Source of the DNA: Streptomyces sp. NBC_00178
GTDB lineage: Bacteria > Actinomycetota > Actinomycetes > Streptomycetales > Streptomycetaceae
Reading direction: 5' to 3'
Length of the DNA: 64,000 bases
Assembly: GCF_036206005.1 (NCBI RefSeq)
Contig: NZ_CP108143.1
Location: forward strand, 1,054,001 to 1,118,000
In this document: positions 43,101 to 50,702 of the stretch, piece after piece
Position numbering within the stretch: position 1 is the stretch's first letter
How the letters are laid out: every line of letters starts with the position of its first letter
Position numbers and translations under genes: made by a program
The notes under the pieces: generated by a model
Seen by the model: only the letters and a program-made list of their open reading frames with translations
What the model was told of the DNA's origin: nothing
Databases searched by the model: none

Positions 43101-43228
43101 GAGGTCTTGCCGGCGCCGGTCGGTCCGTGCAGCAGGAAGATCCCGGCGGCGGACAGGGCGTCGAAGTCGACTTCCTGGGTACCGCCGAAGGGCCCGAACG
43201 CGGTCAGGGTGAGCTTGTGCAGCCTCAA
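40151..43228 (-). CDS. sbcC: SbcC: SMC-like subunit of the SbcCD nuclease
   Basis: 1025 residues from TTG 43228, which overlaps the sbcD stop (TTGA). Rad50-like: RLHKLTLTAFGPFGGTQEVD at the start, Walker A GPTGAGKTS near residue 34, a Q-loop in CQVVLLPQGDFARFL, long Glu/Arg/Ala coiled coils on both sides of a zinc hook (CAVCGSAEHPDP) near residue 510, the signature TLSGGETFFASLALALGLAD, and Walker B LDTLFIDEGFGSLD. With SbcD it cuts hairpins and protein-blocked ends during repair. The alternative ATG/GTG starts upstream would run into sbcD. The large open frame on the opposite strand is a shadow. Confidence 0.95.
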   Translation of the reverse strand: MRLHKLTLTAFGPFGGTQEVDFDALSAAGIFLLHGPTGAGKTSVLDAVCYGLYGAVPGARQSPGTSLRSDHAEAGLPTEVSLELTVGGRRLEITRRPAQPRPKKRGGGFTTEKAQSLLREYDAEKGWQALSRSHQEIGEEIGVLIGMSRDQFCQVVLLPQGDFARFLRADAEARGKLLGRLFDTRRFAAVEDRLAELRRTAEARVKAADEQILALAQRIAQAAGPAAGEAALPVDRAGEPGLAEGVLQWAAVARSGARERLDIARCVLDAVEGRNEAAREALEAERELARLQQRYEETRRRAAGLEDRRAERDRCHEQLTRARKADLVVPALELRDEAGRAHRSAVAERERSRTGLPAPLADAGSDELAERERDIRAELGALDAARRAERRSTEIDAERAGLERQSRADDELIQEAAHWLSGWDATRRGLADRLEAAQLAATRAEQLAGRLGPARRRLDAARRRDALAAQEDRAASDLTRARERAAGAHEHWLGLREQRLQGIAAELADRLVDGTACAVCGSAEHPDPARPAAGHVDRATEEAALAVHRSAEQARAEAESALGLLRERLAAARAEAAGDVDATDSADTAAEGHEPAPAEQPASVAGLQEAVDLLTAEHAHAHRLAAGTHAAREALAAAEREHLGRLDERQQAERRAAARTSQREALDREQGALEAELVKARGTCGTVAEHAGLLARRARLLAVAAEALRAEETAAARLKEADGRLADAAFRAGFDTPRAAAAKVLDDAAQRELQHRIDAWQTEAATVADRLAEKDARDAAERPPAAPGDAQAAYDLSVRALREGAASHAAAQDRSTELDRLSRRAADEVRRLGPLREEYGRVARLAGLTAGTSADNERRMRLEAYVLAARLEQVAAAATARLQRMSSGRYTLVHSDERSGGRRAGLGLHVVDAWTGRERDTATLSGGETFFASLALALGLADVVTEEAGGVRLDTLFIDEGFGSLDDQTLDEVLDVLDSLRERDRSVGIVSHVADLRRRIPAQLEVVKERHGSAVRHRAGGPLSG

Positions 43229-44394
43229 CGTGCCACCTCGCCCGCCACGTCGGCGACCCGCACGTCGTCGAAGGCGTCGCGCAGCACCGTCCGCTCCTGT
43301 GCGCTGGGGCCGCTCCCGCCGCGCACATGGGCCACGAAGTCCTCCGCGATCTGCTGGTCGTCGCGTCCCCTGAGCCGCTGGGCGTACGACGCGAGGGGGT
43401 CCTCGGGGGTCCGTTCCGGCTCGAAGACCAGGCTGAGGGTGTGCGGGAACCGTTCCGTGAGCCTGGTCATGGGCTCGTCGGGGCGGGCCGGGTCCGTGAG
43501 GGTGGCCTCCACCCAGGACTCGCGGTGCCGTTCGAGTGCGGGGTCGTCGAGGAGCCGGTCCAGGTGTCCGCGCAGGCGGGCGAGGGGGCGGGGCACGGGG
43601 CAGTCGATCCGTTCGGCGCCGAGTTCGCCGCCGGGGCCGAGGTCGACGAGCCACATGGACTTGCGGTGCACGTGCTCGGAGAAGGAGTAGGCGAGCGGCG
43701 AGCCCGAGTAGCGCACCCGCTCCGTGACGGTCTGGGAGCCGTGCAGGTGACCGAGCGCGACGTAGTCGACGCCGTCGAATACGCCGGCGGGCACGGCGGC
43801 CACGCCTCCGACGGTGATGTCGCGCTCGCTGTCGCTGGGTTCACCGCCCGCGACGAACGCGTGGGCCAGGACCACGGAGCGGGTACCGGAGGGCCGGGAG
43901 GCCAGGTCGGCCCGCACGCTGTCCATGGCCGCCGTGAGGACGGCCTCGTGGCCGGCCTTGCGGGCGCCCAGGGTGTCCTTCACGAGGGCGGGTTCGAGGT
44001 AGGGCAGCCCGTAGAACGCCACCTCGCCATGGCTGTCGTCCAGCACGACCGGGGTGGCGCAGTCGGCGGGGTCGGTACGCAGATGGATGCCGGCCCGGGC
44101 GATCAACCCGGCGCCGACGCCCAGCCTGCGGGCCGAGTCGTGGTTCCCGGAGATCATGACCGTGGGCACCCCGGCCGCTGCCAGCCGGTGCAGCGCGTCG
44201 TCGAACAGCTGGACGGCCGTGAGCGGCGGGACGGCCCGGTCGTACACGTCGCCGGCGACGACGACGACGTCGACCTCGTGCTCCCGGACCGTCTCGACGA
44301 GATGGCCGACGAAGACCGCCTGGGCGTCGAGCAAGGAGACCCTGTGGAGCGACCGCCCCAGGTGCCAGTCCGAAGTGTGCAGGATCCTCACCAC
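43225..44394 (-). CDS. sbcD: SbcD: nuclease subunit of the SbcCD complex
   Basis: 389 residues. A calcineurin-like phosphoesterase (Mre11 type): HTSDWHLGRSLHRVSLLDAQ, VVVAGDVYDRAVPP, MISGNHDSARRLG, VVLAHAFVAGGEPSDSERD and YVALGHLHGSQTV are the successive metal-binding motifs. The C-terminal capping domain follows. It is the Mn-dependent exo/endonuclease partner of SbcC, whose start overlaps its stop by 4 bp, so the subunits are coupled. A GC-rich hairpin upstream probably separates it from the yigZ-like gene. Confidence 0.95.
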   Translation of the reverse strand: MVRILHTSDWHLGRSLHRVSLLDAQAVFVGHLVETVREHEVDVVVVAGDVYDRAVPPLTAVQLFDDALHRLAAAGVPTVMISGNHDSARRLGVGAGLIARAGIHLRTDPADCATPVVLDDSHGEVAFYGLPYLEPALVKDTLGARKAGHEAVLTAAMDSVRADLASRPSGTRSVVLAHAFVAGGEPSDSERDITVGGVAAVPAGVFDGVDYVALGHLHGSQTVTERVRYSGSPLAYSFSEHVHRKSMWLVDLGPGGELGAERIDCPVPRPLARLRGHLDRLLDDPALERHRESWVEATLTDPARPDEPMTRLTERFPHTLSLVFEPERTPEDPLASYAQRLRGRDDQQIAEDFVAHVRGGSGPSAQERTVLRDAFDDVRVADVAGEVAR

Positions 44395-44439
44395 GTCACC
44401 CCGGCCGCCTCGCCCCGCATGTTCCGCTTCCTCCGCCCC

Positions 44440-44457
44440 GGGACCTCACAAGGTCCC
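44440..44457 (-). terminator. Possible terminator between the yigZ-like gene and sbcD
   Basis: GGGACCT and AGGTCCC form a 7-bp stem with a 4-nt loop, 67 bp past the stop of the upstream minus-strand gene. No T-run. Confidence 0.45.
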
Positions 44458-44523
44458 GCCCTCCGCCCGCCGCGGGAATCCGCGCCGGGCCGACCACGCT
44501 AGTGCCGTACGGCCCCGGACACC

Positions 44524-45159
44524 TCATCCGCCCCGGACGTCGCCGTACGCCTCGCCACCCAGTTCGAGGGCGGCGGAGCCGGCCGTGGCATCTGCCAGCC
44601 AGCTCCTGAAGTCGTCGACCTCGGCATCCGGGAGCCCGATCCCGAAAGTCACCGCTTCCGCGTACGCGACGTCGTGGACGGCGTGGCCGCTCGCGCGCAG
44701 GTCGTTCTCCAGCTTGCCCGCCCGCTGGTGGTCCACGGTCACCGTGGCGAGCCGGAACCGGCGCCGGGTGACCGTGCCCAGCGCGTCGAGTGCTTCCCCG
44801 ACCGCGCCTCCGTACGCGCGGATCAGCCCGCCCGCGCCGAGTTTGACGCCGCCGAAATAGCGGGTGACCACGGCCACGCTGTAGCGGATGTCACGGCGCA
44901 TGAGCATCTGCAGCATCGGGACGCCCGCCGTCCCGCCGGGCTCGCCGTCGTCACTCGCCTTCTGCACCGAGGCGTCGGCCCCGATGACGTAGGCGAAGCA
45001 GTTGTGGTTGGCGGTCGGGTGCTCCTTGCGGACGCGCGCGACGAACTCCTGCGCCTCGTCCTCGGTGGCGGCGGGAGCGAGCGCGCAGAGGAAGCGCGAT
45101 CGGCCGACCTCGGTCTCGTGCACACCCGCGCGGGCGACGGTGCGGTACTGCTCCTGCAT
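44524..45159 (-). CDS. YigZ/IMPACT-family protein
   Basis: 211 residues. The UPF0029 N-terminal domain (~20-130) shows SRFLCALAPAATEDEAQEFV, HPTANHNCFAYVIGAD, SDDGEPGGTAGVPMLQML and VTRYFGGVKLGAGGLIRAYG, the invariant blocks of the family. A DUF1949-like C-terminal domain follows (~140-205). Eukaryotic IMPACT modulates GCN2; the bacterial role is unresolved. The gene is divergent from the CoA-binding protein gene. TAGGGT about 10 nt before the ATG may be a leaderless -10. Confidence 0.92.
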   Translation of the reverse strand: MQEQYRTVARAGVHETEVGRSRFLCALAPAATEDEAQEFVARVRKEHPTANHNCFAYVIGADASVQKASDDGEPGGTAGVPMLQMLMRRDIRYSVAVVTRYFGGVKLGAGGLIRAYGGAVGEALDALGTVTRRRFRLATVTVDHQRAGKLENDLRASGHAVHDVAYAEAVTFGIGLPDAEVDDFRSWLADATAGSAALELGGEAYGDVRGG

Positions 45160-45241
45160 CCGCCCACCCTATGCGCCGGTCCCGCCGCACCGTTCACCCT
45201 CCCGTGGGGAATGGTCCGGCGTCACCGTCCGTTGTCCGGGC

Positions 45242-45658
45242 ATGTACGCAGACGATGACACGATCCGCAGGATTCTCCAGGACTCGGGCGACACCTGGGC
45301 GGTGGTCGGCCTGTCCGGCAACCGTTCCCGTGCGGCATACGGAGTGGCCGCGGTGCTCCAGCGCTTCGGGAAGAAAGTGGTGCCGGTCCACCCGAAGGCC
45401 GAGACGGTCCACGGCGAACAGGGATACGCCTCGCTGGCCGATATCCCCTTCCCGGTCGACGTGGTGGACGTCTTCGTCAACAGCGAATTGGCCGGGGGAG
45501 TCGCCGACGAGGCGGTGCAGGCGGGGGCGAAGGCGGTCTGGTTCCAGCTCGGCGTGATCGACGAACAGGCCTGCGCGCGCACCCGGGAAGCCGGGCTCGA
45601 CATGGTCATGGACCGGTGTCCCGCGATCGAGATACCCCGCTTGCCCGGCCGCGCCTGA
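45242..45658 (+). CDS. CoA-binding domain protein (YccU-like)
   Basis: 138 residues. A single CoA-binding Rossmann domain: TWAVVGLSGNRSRAAYGVAA, GKKVVPVHPKAETVHGEQGY, VDVVDVFVNSELAGGVADEA, AVWFQLGVIDEQACARTREA and MDRCPAIEIPRL at the end, all conserved in the small YccU group. It probably senses or binds acyl-CoA or a nucleotide; a specific role is not known. It starts 83 bp from the divergent yigZ-like gene. Confidence 0.9.
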   Translation: MYADDDTIRRILQDSGDTWAVVGLSGNRSRAAYGVAAVLQRFGKKVVPVHPKAETVHGEQGYASLADIPFPVDVVDVFVNSELAGGVADEAVQAGAKAVWFQLGVIDEQACARTREAGLDMVMDRCPAIEIPRLPGRA

Positions 45659-45751
45659 CCGCTTTCGCGCGCCCCCGCGCACGCTGCGAACCCCTGCACA
45701 CCCGCGTCCGCCGGGTAGGCGTGGTGTCGCAGCGGGTCACCGGCGTGGAGA

Positions 45752-46567
45752 ATGTGCGCCGTGACACGGCATCCCCTCCTCACCCGGGACGGCACGGCCA
45801 CGCAGTTGCGCGAGCTCGGCGTGCGGCGGGGCGGCGTCCTGCTGGTGCACGCCTCGATGCGCTCGGCCGGTGCGGACGCCCCGTCGATGGCACGCGCGCT
45901 GCGCACGGCTCTGGGGCCCGGGGGCACGCTGGTCGTCCCGTCCTTCACGCCCGAGAACTCGGACACCTCGCGCTCCTATCTGGACCGTGTCCGGGGTCTG
46001 GGCGACGAGGCGCGCGCGGCCCTGCGTGCGGCGATGCCCCCGTACGACGCGGAGACCTCTCCCGCACCGGCGATGGGGGCCCTGGCGGAGACGGTGCGGC
46101 TCACCGCCGGTGCCGTGCGCAGCGCTCACCCGCAGACCTCGTTCGCGGCGCTCGGCCCGGCGGCCGAGAAGCTGCTCTCGGGTCACCGCGAGACTTGCCA
46201 TCTGGGCGAGGACTCCCCGCTCGCCCGGCTCTACGAGTCCGACGCCCAAGTCCTGCTGCTGGGCACCGGTTTCGACAGTTGCAGCGCCTTCCACCTCGCG
46301 GAGTACCGCCTGCCCGCGCCGTTGCCCAGGCGCGCCTACCGCTGCGTGGTCGCGCCCGACGGACGGCGCCGCTGGTGGGAGTACGAGGACGTCGTACTGG
46401 ACGACGGCGACTTCGCGGCCCTCGGCGACGACTTCCAGCGGGAGGACCGCGCGGGGACGGTTCGGTCGGGCACGGTGGGCTCGGCGCGCAGCCGACTCTT
46501 CGGCATCCGCGCGGCGGTGGACTTCGCCCAGGAATGGCTCGGGCGGCACCGGCAGGCGCGGCGTTAG
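45752..46567 (+). CDS. AAC(3)-family N-acetyltransferase
   Basis: 271 residues (ATG 45752; GTG 45761 is also possible, with GAGAAT just upstream as a leaderless -10). Antibiotic_NAT fold: RGGVLLVHASMRSAGADAP, GPGGTLVVPSFTPENSDTS, AHPQTSFAALGPAAEKLLSG, ESDAQVLLLGTGFDSCSAFH and RRWWEYEDVVLDDGDF. The family acetylates the 3-amino group of aminoglycosides, but many Streptomyces chromosomal members have no proven drug substrate. It is not beside a biosynthetic cluster here. It could confer modest resistance or act on another amine. Confidence 0.9.
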   Translation: MCAVTRHPLLTRDGTATQLRELGVRRGGVLLVHASMRSAGADAPSMARALRTALGPGGTLVVPSFTPENSDTSRSYLDRVRGLGDEARAALRAAMPPYDAETSPAPAMGALAETVRLTAGAVRSAHPQTSFAALGPAAEKLLSGHRETCHLGEDSPLARLYESDAQVLLLGTGFDSCSAFHLAEYRLPAPLPRRAYRCVVAPDGRRRWWEYEDVVLDDGDFAALGDDFQREDRAGTVRSGTVGSARSRLFGIRAAVDFAQEWLGRHRQARR

Positions 46568-46767
46568 CCCCTGGTCCGCTCCCCGGCTCGGGCTTCGGCG
46601 GCCCGGGTCCAGGCTTCGGCGGGGGCACCGCCCCGGCCCGCCGACACCGCGTGGGCGACGGGCGGGGTGGGCAGGTCCGGCCGGCCGGCGGCGGGCGAGA
46701 CATCCGTGAAGGTGCCCAGGGGTGCGTGCACGCGGCTCACGCCGACAGCCCGGGAAACTCGGCTCAC
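46564..46767 (-). CDS. Small unknown protein coupled to the XRE regulator (67 aa)
   Basis: The ATG overlaps the XRE regulator stop by 4 bp (ATGA). Codon third positions are overwhelmingly G/C and the frame ends in TAA, both consistent with a real gene. The sequence is Ala/Gly/Pro-rich (GVSRVHAPLGTFTDVSPAAG, then APAEAWTRAAEARAG) and I recognise no family. Its 3' end overlaps the convergent AAC(3) gene by 4 bp. It may equally be an unused extension. Confidence 0.45.
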   Translation of the reverse strand: MSRVSRAVGVSRVHAPLGTFTDVSPAAGRPDLPTPPVAHAVSAGRGGAPAEAWTRAAEARAGERTRG

Positions 46768-47348
46768 CTGCTCTCCCGGCGCACCGGCGGGATCGACACC
46801 GCCATGGTCATCTCGGCCGGTTCGGCACCGTCGTTGCGGTAGCTGTGCGGCACGTGCGCCTCGAACGTCGCCGACGTCCCCGCCGGCACGGGGTGGGCCT
46901 CACCGTCCACGACCAGCGTCATCTCTCCGGCCGTGACGTGGAGGAGTTCGACCGTGCCCTCGGGGTGCGGGTCGGAGGCGCTGACGTCGCCGGGCATGAG
47001 GCGCCAGGACCAGAGCTCGATCGGCCCCCGGGCCTCGGTGCCGACCAGGAGCGTGGTCGAACTGCCCGCTTCTGTCGACCACATGCGCACCGCCTGCTCC
47101 TCGGGCACCAGCCGCACCTGGGACCCCTGCTCGTAGTCGAGCAGCGTCGTGATGCTGACCCCCAGCGCGTCGGCCAGTTTGACGGTGATGCCGACGCTCG
47201 GGTTCGTACGCGCCTGCTCGATCTGGATGATCATGCCCCTGCTGACCCCCGCCCGGGCCGCCAGGGCGTCCAGTGTGAACCCGCGTTCACCTCGCCAGCG
47301 CTTGAGGTTGCGGGCCAGCGACTGCGTGAGCTGATCGAGGTCAGACAC
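46764..47348 (-). CDS. XRE-family regulator with C-terminal cupin
   Basis: 194 residues. An N-terminal XRE helix-turn-helix (~10-65: LARNLKRWRGERGFTLDALA, then GVSRGMIIQIEQARTNPSVG) is joined to a cupin_2 domain (~110-185: GPIELWSWRLMPGDVSASDP, HPEGTVELLHVTAGEMTLVV, HVPHSYRNDGAEPAEMTM). Such regulators (SutR/PuuR-like) sense a small molecule in the cupin and control neighbouring transport or metabolic genes. The divergent EamA transporter, 93 bp away, is the likely target. Confidence 0.92.
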   Translation of the reverse strand: MSDLDQLTQSLARNLKRWRGERGFTLDALAARAGVSRGMIIQIEQARTNPSVGITVKLADALGVSITTLLDYEQGSQVRLVPEEQAVRMWSTEAGSSTTLLVGTEARGPIELWSWRLMPGDVSASDPHPEGTVELLHVTAGEMTLVVDGEAHPVPAGTSATFEAHVPHSYRNDGAEPAEMTMAVSIPPVRRESR

Positions 47349-47355
47349 ATTCCGT

Positions 47356-47371
47356 CCAATATTTTGAATGG
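47356..47371. promoter_or_regulatory. AT-rich dyad between the XRE regulator and EamA transporter
   Basis: CCAATATTTTGAATGG is an imperfect palindrome (CCA/TGG ends plus inner AT pairs) placed 8 bp from the XRE start in the only AT-rich part of this intergenic region. It probably contains the XRE promoter -10 (AAATAT on the minus strand) and its operator. Inference from position. Confidence 0.4.
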
Positions 47372-47441
47372 CAGAGTCGAAAATAGTGCACTACGGTGCG
47401 GTGTACCCACCCGACCACCGCACTGTACTGCGAGGCGCCCG

Positions 47442-48308
47442 ATGACAGCCCTGTTCGCCCTGGCCACGAGCCTGCTGTGGGGTCTGGCCGACTTCGGCGG
47501 CGGACTGCTGACCCGGCGCACGCCGGCCCTGACCGTGGTGGTCGTCTCGCAGTGCGTCGCCGCCGTGGTGCTCGGCGCAGTCGTGATCGCCACCGGTGCG
47601 TGGCACGAGGCCGGGACGCGGCTCTGGTTCGCGGTGGCGGCGGGCACGGTCGGGCCGGTCGCGATGCTGAGCTTCTACAAGGCCCTGGCCCTGGGCCCGA
47701 TGGGTGTGGTCTCCCCGCTCGGCTCACTCGGGGTGGCCGTACCGGTGGGGGCCGGCCTGCTCATCGGCGAGAGGCCGGGGCTGCCGCAGTTCGCCGGAAT
47801 CGTGATCGCCGTCGCCGGGGTCGTCCTGGCGGGTGGGCCGCAACTGCGCGGAGCGCCGGTGCAGCGCCGGGCCGTGGTGCTGACGCTGCTGGCCGCTTTC
47901 GGCTTCGGGGCCGTGATGACCCTGATCGCGGAGGCATCCACGACGGTGACCGGCCTCTTCCTCGCCTTGTTCGTGCAGCGCGTCACGAACATCGCGGTCG
48001 GCGGTACGGCCCTGTACGTCTCGGTCCTCCGGGGCGGCCGCGCGCTCCCCGAGGACGGTGGCCGGCAGGCGGTCCGGGCCTCGCTGCCCGCCCTGGCCTT
48101 CGTCGGGCTGGCCGATGTGGCGGCGAACGGCACGTACTCGGTCGCGGCACAGCACGGTCCGGTCACCGTTGCCGCGGTCCTGGCATCGCTGTATCCGGTC
48201 GTGACGGCGCTGGCCGCACGGGGGATGCTCGGCGAACGGCTGCGCGGGGTCCAGGCGGCGGGCGCCGCCCTGGCTCTGCTGGGGACGGTCCTGCTGGCGA
48301 CGGGCTGA
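47442..48308 (+). CDS. EamA/DMT-family transporter
   Basis: 288 residues with ten hydrophobic helices and two EamA repeats (e.g. LFALATSLLWGLADFGGGLL, LSFYKALALGPMGVVSPLGS, VAAVLASLYPVVTALAARGM). It belongs to the drug/metabolite exporter superfamily; the cargo is probably an amino acid or similar metabolite. It is divergent from an XRE-cupin regulator that probably controls it. The start is ATG 47442; no clear ribosome site is present. Confidence 0.9.
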   Translation: MTALFALATSLLWGLADFGGGLLTRRTPALTVVVVSQCVAAVVLGAVVIATGAWHEAGTRLWFAVAAGTVGPVAMLSFYKALALGPMGVVSPLGSLGVAVPVGAGLLIGERPGLPQFAGIVIAVAGVVLAGGPQLRGAPVQRRAVVLTLLAAFGFGAVMTLIAEASTTVTGLFLALFVQRVTNIAVGGTALYVSVLRGGRALPEDGGRQAVRASLPALAFVGLADVAANGTYSVAAQHGPVTVAAVLASLYPVVTALAARGMLGERLRGVQAAGAALALLGTVLLATG

Positions 48309-48429
48309 GGCGAGGCCGACGGGCGCGAACCCGGGACGTGCCGGGACAGGAGCCCCGGAGCCGGGCGCCCGACGTCCCCGCACGGCTCCCGGGGCCGGGC
48401 ACCCGACGTCCCCGCACGGCTCCCGGGGC

Positions 48430-49182
48430 TCAGGCCTCCGCCGCCGGCTCCTCCAACAGGAGCGCCACGGCCTGCAGCTGTTCGGGAGTGACCCCGTCCG
48501 GGATGGGCACCGGGGCCGGCGTACGCAGCGGCGGCTGCCAGCCCTGCTCCGGGTCCCAGCTGCGCACCACCCGGGCCGGCGCCCCGGCCACCACCGCGTG
48601 GTCGGGCACCTCGCCGCGCACGACGGCCCCGGCCGCGACGACGACGTTCCGGCCCAGGCTGGCGCCCGGGAGGATGACCGCCCCGGTGCCGATCCAGCAC
48701 CCCGGCCCGATCGAGACCGGCTCCATACGGGGCCACTGCCGGCCGACGGGCTCGTGGGGGTCGTCGTAACTGTGGTTGGTGGACGTGATGTAGACGTACG
48801 GGCCGCAGTACGTGTCGGAGCCGATCGACACCGTGGTGTCGGCGATGACATGGCTGCCACGGCCGAGCACGACACCGTCGCCCAGCGTCAGGATGGGTGC
48901 GGAGCCGAGGTCGAGATCGGGCATCAGCCCCGCGGTCAGGGTCACCCGCTCACCGATGATGCAGTGGTCGCCCAGCTCGATCCAGGACTCCCCGAACACC
49001 GTGCCCTGCGGGAAGGCCAGCCGGGTGCCCGCACCGATCCGGCCGAACCGGAGCCTCCCCGGGTGCTGCGCGGTGACCGCGCCGGTCTCCTGCGCCCAGG
49101 CCCAGACACGGTGGACGGCGCGGGACGCGACACCGCGGCGCAGGCGGGCCAGCGAGGAGAACGTGTTTCGGTTCTTCGGCAC
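48430..49182 (-). CDS. Hexapeptide-repeat (left-handed beta-helix) acyltransferase
   Basis: 250 residues from GTG 49182, with TACCGT 7 nt upstream as a possible leaderless -10. Hexapeptide repeats run from ~65 to ~205 (e.g. IELGDHCIIGERVTLTAG, GCWIGTGAVILPGASLGRNV, VVAAGAVVRGEVPDHAVVAG). The segment YITSTNHSYDDPHEP supplies the catalytic histidine usual in sugar O-acetyltransferases such as NodL/WcaF types. Target acceptor unknown. It lies alone, divergent from the carbonic anhydrase-like gene. Confidence 0.87.
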   Translation of the reverse strand: MPKNRNTFSSLARLRRGVASRAVHRVWAWAQETGAVTAQHPGRLRFGRIGAGTRLAFPQGTVFGESWIELGDHCIIGERVTLTAGLMPDLDLGSAPILTLGDGVVLGRGSHVIADTTVSIGSDTYCGPYVYITSTNHSYDDPHEPVGRQWPRMEPVSIGPGCWIGTGAVILPGASLGRNVVVAAGAVVRGEVPDHAVVAGAPARVVRSWDPEQGWQPPLRTPAPVPIPDGVTPEQLQAVALLLEEPAAEA

Positions 49183-49328
49183 CCGCTCACGGTAGCCGCC
49201 GGCCCGGGAGGGGTCCCCGCGGCGAGCTGTGACGTTCACCCCACCTCACCGGGCAGGCGGGGCCGTCCATTACGGTTCGTCCGGAGCAGGGGCGCCACGC
49301 GCGCCACGGTCCGGCGAGGGAGCAGGCG

Positions 49329-49859
49329 ATGGCAGAGCAGGCGTTGGTCACCGGAATCGGCGGCAGGAACCCGGACATCGACCCGGACGCCTTCCTCGCA
49401 CCGACGTCCGTCGTCATCGGCGAGGTGTCGTTGTCCGCGGGCTCCAGCGTCTGGTACCAGGCGGTGCTCCGCGCGGACTGCGGCCCCATCTCGATCGGGC
49501 CGGACAGCAACGTCCAGGACAACTGCAGCGTCCACACCGACCCCGGCTTCCCGCTGACCGTGGGCGCCCGGGTCTCCGTGGGCCACAACGCGGTGCTGCA
49601 CGGCTGCGTGATCGAGGACGACGTGCTGGTCGGCATGGGGGCCACCGTGCTCAACGGCGCCCACATCGGAGCGGGTTCACTGATCGCCGCGCAGGCGCTC
49701 GTCCCGCAGGGGATGCGGATCCCCCCGGGCTCCCTGGTCGCCGGCGTACCCGCCAAGGTGAAGCGGCAGCTGACCGAGGAGGAGCGGGAGGGCATCGCCT
49801 TCAACGCGGCCGGTTACGTGGAGCTGGCGAAGGCGCACCGCGAGGCGCACCGCGGCTGA
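49329..49859 (+). CDS. Gamma-carbonic anhydrase-like protein
   Basis: 176 residues, a left-handed beta-helix trimer family (YrdA/PaaY/CaiE group). SSVWYQAVLRADCGPISIG, DNCSVHTDPGFPLTVG, VSVGHNAVLHGCVIEDDVLV and GMGATVLNGAHIGAGS show the three zinc-ligand histidines (one in VHTD, two in GHNAVLHG). The arginine and aspartate of RADCGPI are conserved. Bacterial members may hydrate CO2 or act on acyl-CoA. The SD-like stretch AGGGAGCAGG lies upstream of the ATG. Confidence 0.9.
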   Translation: MAEQALVTGIGGRNPDIDPDAFLAPTSVVIGEVSLSAGSSVWYQAVLRADCGPISIGPDSNVQDNCSVHTDPGFPLTVGARVSVGHNAVLHGCVIEDDVLVGMGATVLNGAHIGAGSLIAAQALVPQGMRIPPGSLVAGVPAKVKRQLTEEEREGIAFNAAGYVELAKAHREAHRG

Positions 49860-49910
49860 CCGGGCAGCGGGCCATCGGCACGACCGCCCCGGGTGCCGTG
49901 GCGCGGGGCC

Positions 49911-50573
49911 TCAGTCAGCCGCCGGCACCGCGTCCGGTTCGGGCGCCGGGGCCGTCCGGTCGGCCTGCTCGGCGGCCTTCTTGGCCCGGTTCTTCAGCAC
50001 CAGCATGGAGACCAGGCCGATCAGTACGGCCGCCAGCAGTCCCAGCCACGAGAACCGCTTGAGCCACGCCTCGGCGACGACGCCTACCGAGTAGATGACG
50101 GCGGTGGTGCCGCCGGCCCAGACGATGCCGCCGAGCACGTTGGCGATCAGGAACTTCCAGTACGGCATGCGCAGGACGCCCGCCAGTGGCCCCGCGAAGA
50201 TCCGCAGCAGTGCGACGAAGCGGCCGAAGAAGACCGCCCACATGCCCCACTTCTCGAAGGACCGCTCCGCCAGCGCGATCTGGGGCTCCCCGAAGTGCTT
50301 GGGGAACTTGCCGCCGAGCCATGCGAGCAGCGGCCGGCCGCCCTTGCGGCCGATGGCGTACCCGACGGAGTCGCCGATGATCGCCCCGGCCGAGGCGCAG
50401 GCTCCGAGCACCACCGGGTCGATGTCTCCGTGCTGCGAGGCGAGCAGGGCCGAACTCACGAGGATGATCTCGCCGGGCAGCGGGATGCCCAGGCTCTCGA
50501 GCCCGATGACGACCCCCACCAGAAGGTAAATGCTGACCGCGGGTACGGTCTCCAGCCACTCCTGGACGTGCAT
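49911..50573 (-). CDS. DedA-family membrane protein
   Basis: 220 residues from ATG 50573, preceded by GGAAGGA. SNARE-associated/VTT domain: LLVGVVIGLESLGIPLPGEI, SAGAIIGDSVGYAIGRKGGR, GMWAVFFGRFVALLRIFAGP, LAGVLRMPYWKFLIANVLGG, and ~5 hydrophobic helices. DedA proteins flip undecaprenyl phosphate or other lipid carriers and support envelope homeostasis. The E-x(7)-PGE and F/GRF-x-R motifs that matter in the family are present. It ends in a charged Ala/Pro tail and is convergent with the carbonic anhydrase-like gene. Confidence 0.92.
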   Translation of the reverse strand: MHVQEWLETVPAVSIYLLVGVVIGLESLGIPLPGEIILVSSALLASQHGDIDPVVLGACASAGAIIGDSVGYAIGRKGGRPLLAWLGGKFPKHFGEPQIALAERSFEKWGMWAVFFGRFVALLRIFAGPLAGVLRMPYWKFLIANVLGGIVWAGGTTAVIYSVGVVAEAWLKRFSWLGLLAAVLIGLVSMLVLKNRAKKAAEQADRTAPAPEPDAVPAAD

Positions 50574-50589
50574 CGCCGGTCCTTCCCGT

Positions 50590-50632
50590 AAAAAATCTGC
50601 CGCCGTGCACCACGAAGGGTGCACGGCGGGCA
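50590..50632 (-). terminator. Intrinsic terminator with T-run after the thioesterase gene
   Basis: On the minus strand TGCCCGCCGTGCACC, a 6-nt loop and GGTGCACGGCGGCA (one bulge) are followed by GATTTTTTA. This is a classical hairpin plus U-tract, 70 bp past the thioesterase stop and just before the DedA gene. Confidence 0.88.
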
Positions 50633-50702
50633 GCCTACCGGTCCGGCGAACGGGAGGGGCCGCCGCGGCCCCCGGTCGGGGGCGTGCGGGGGCGGGGTCC
50701 CG

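Noticed and set aside
40547..43690. Open frame of over 1000 codons on the plus strand opposite sbcC
   Set aside because: It is low complexity and mirrors the sbcC coiled-coil codons; sbcC shows all Rad50/SbcC motifs.
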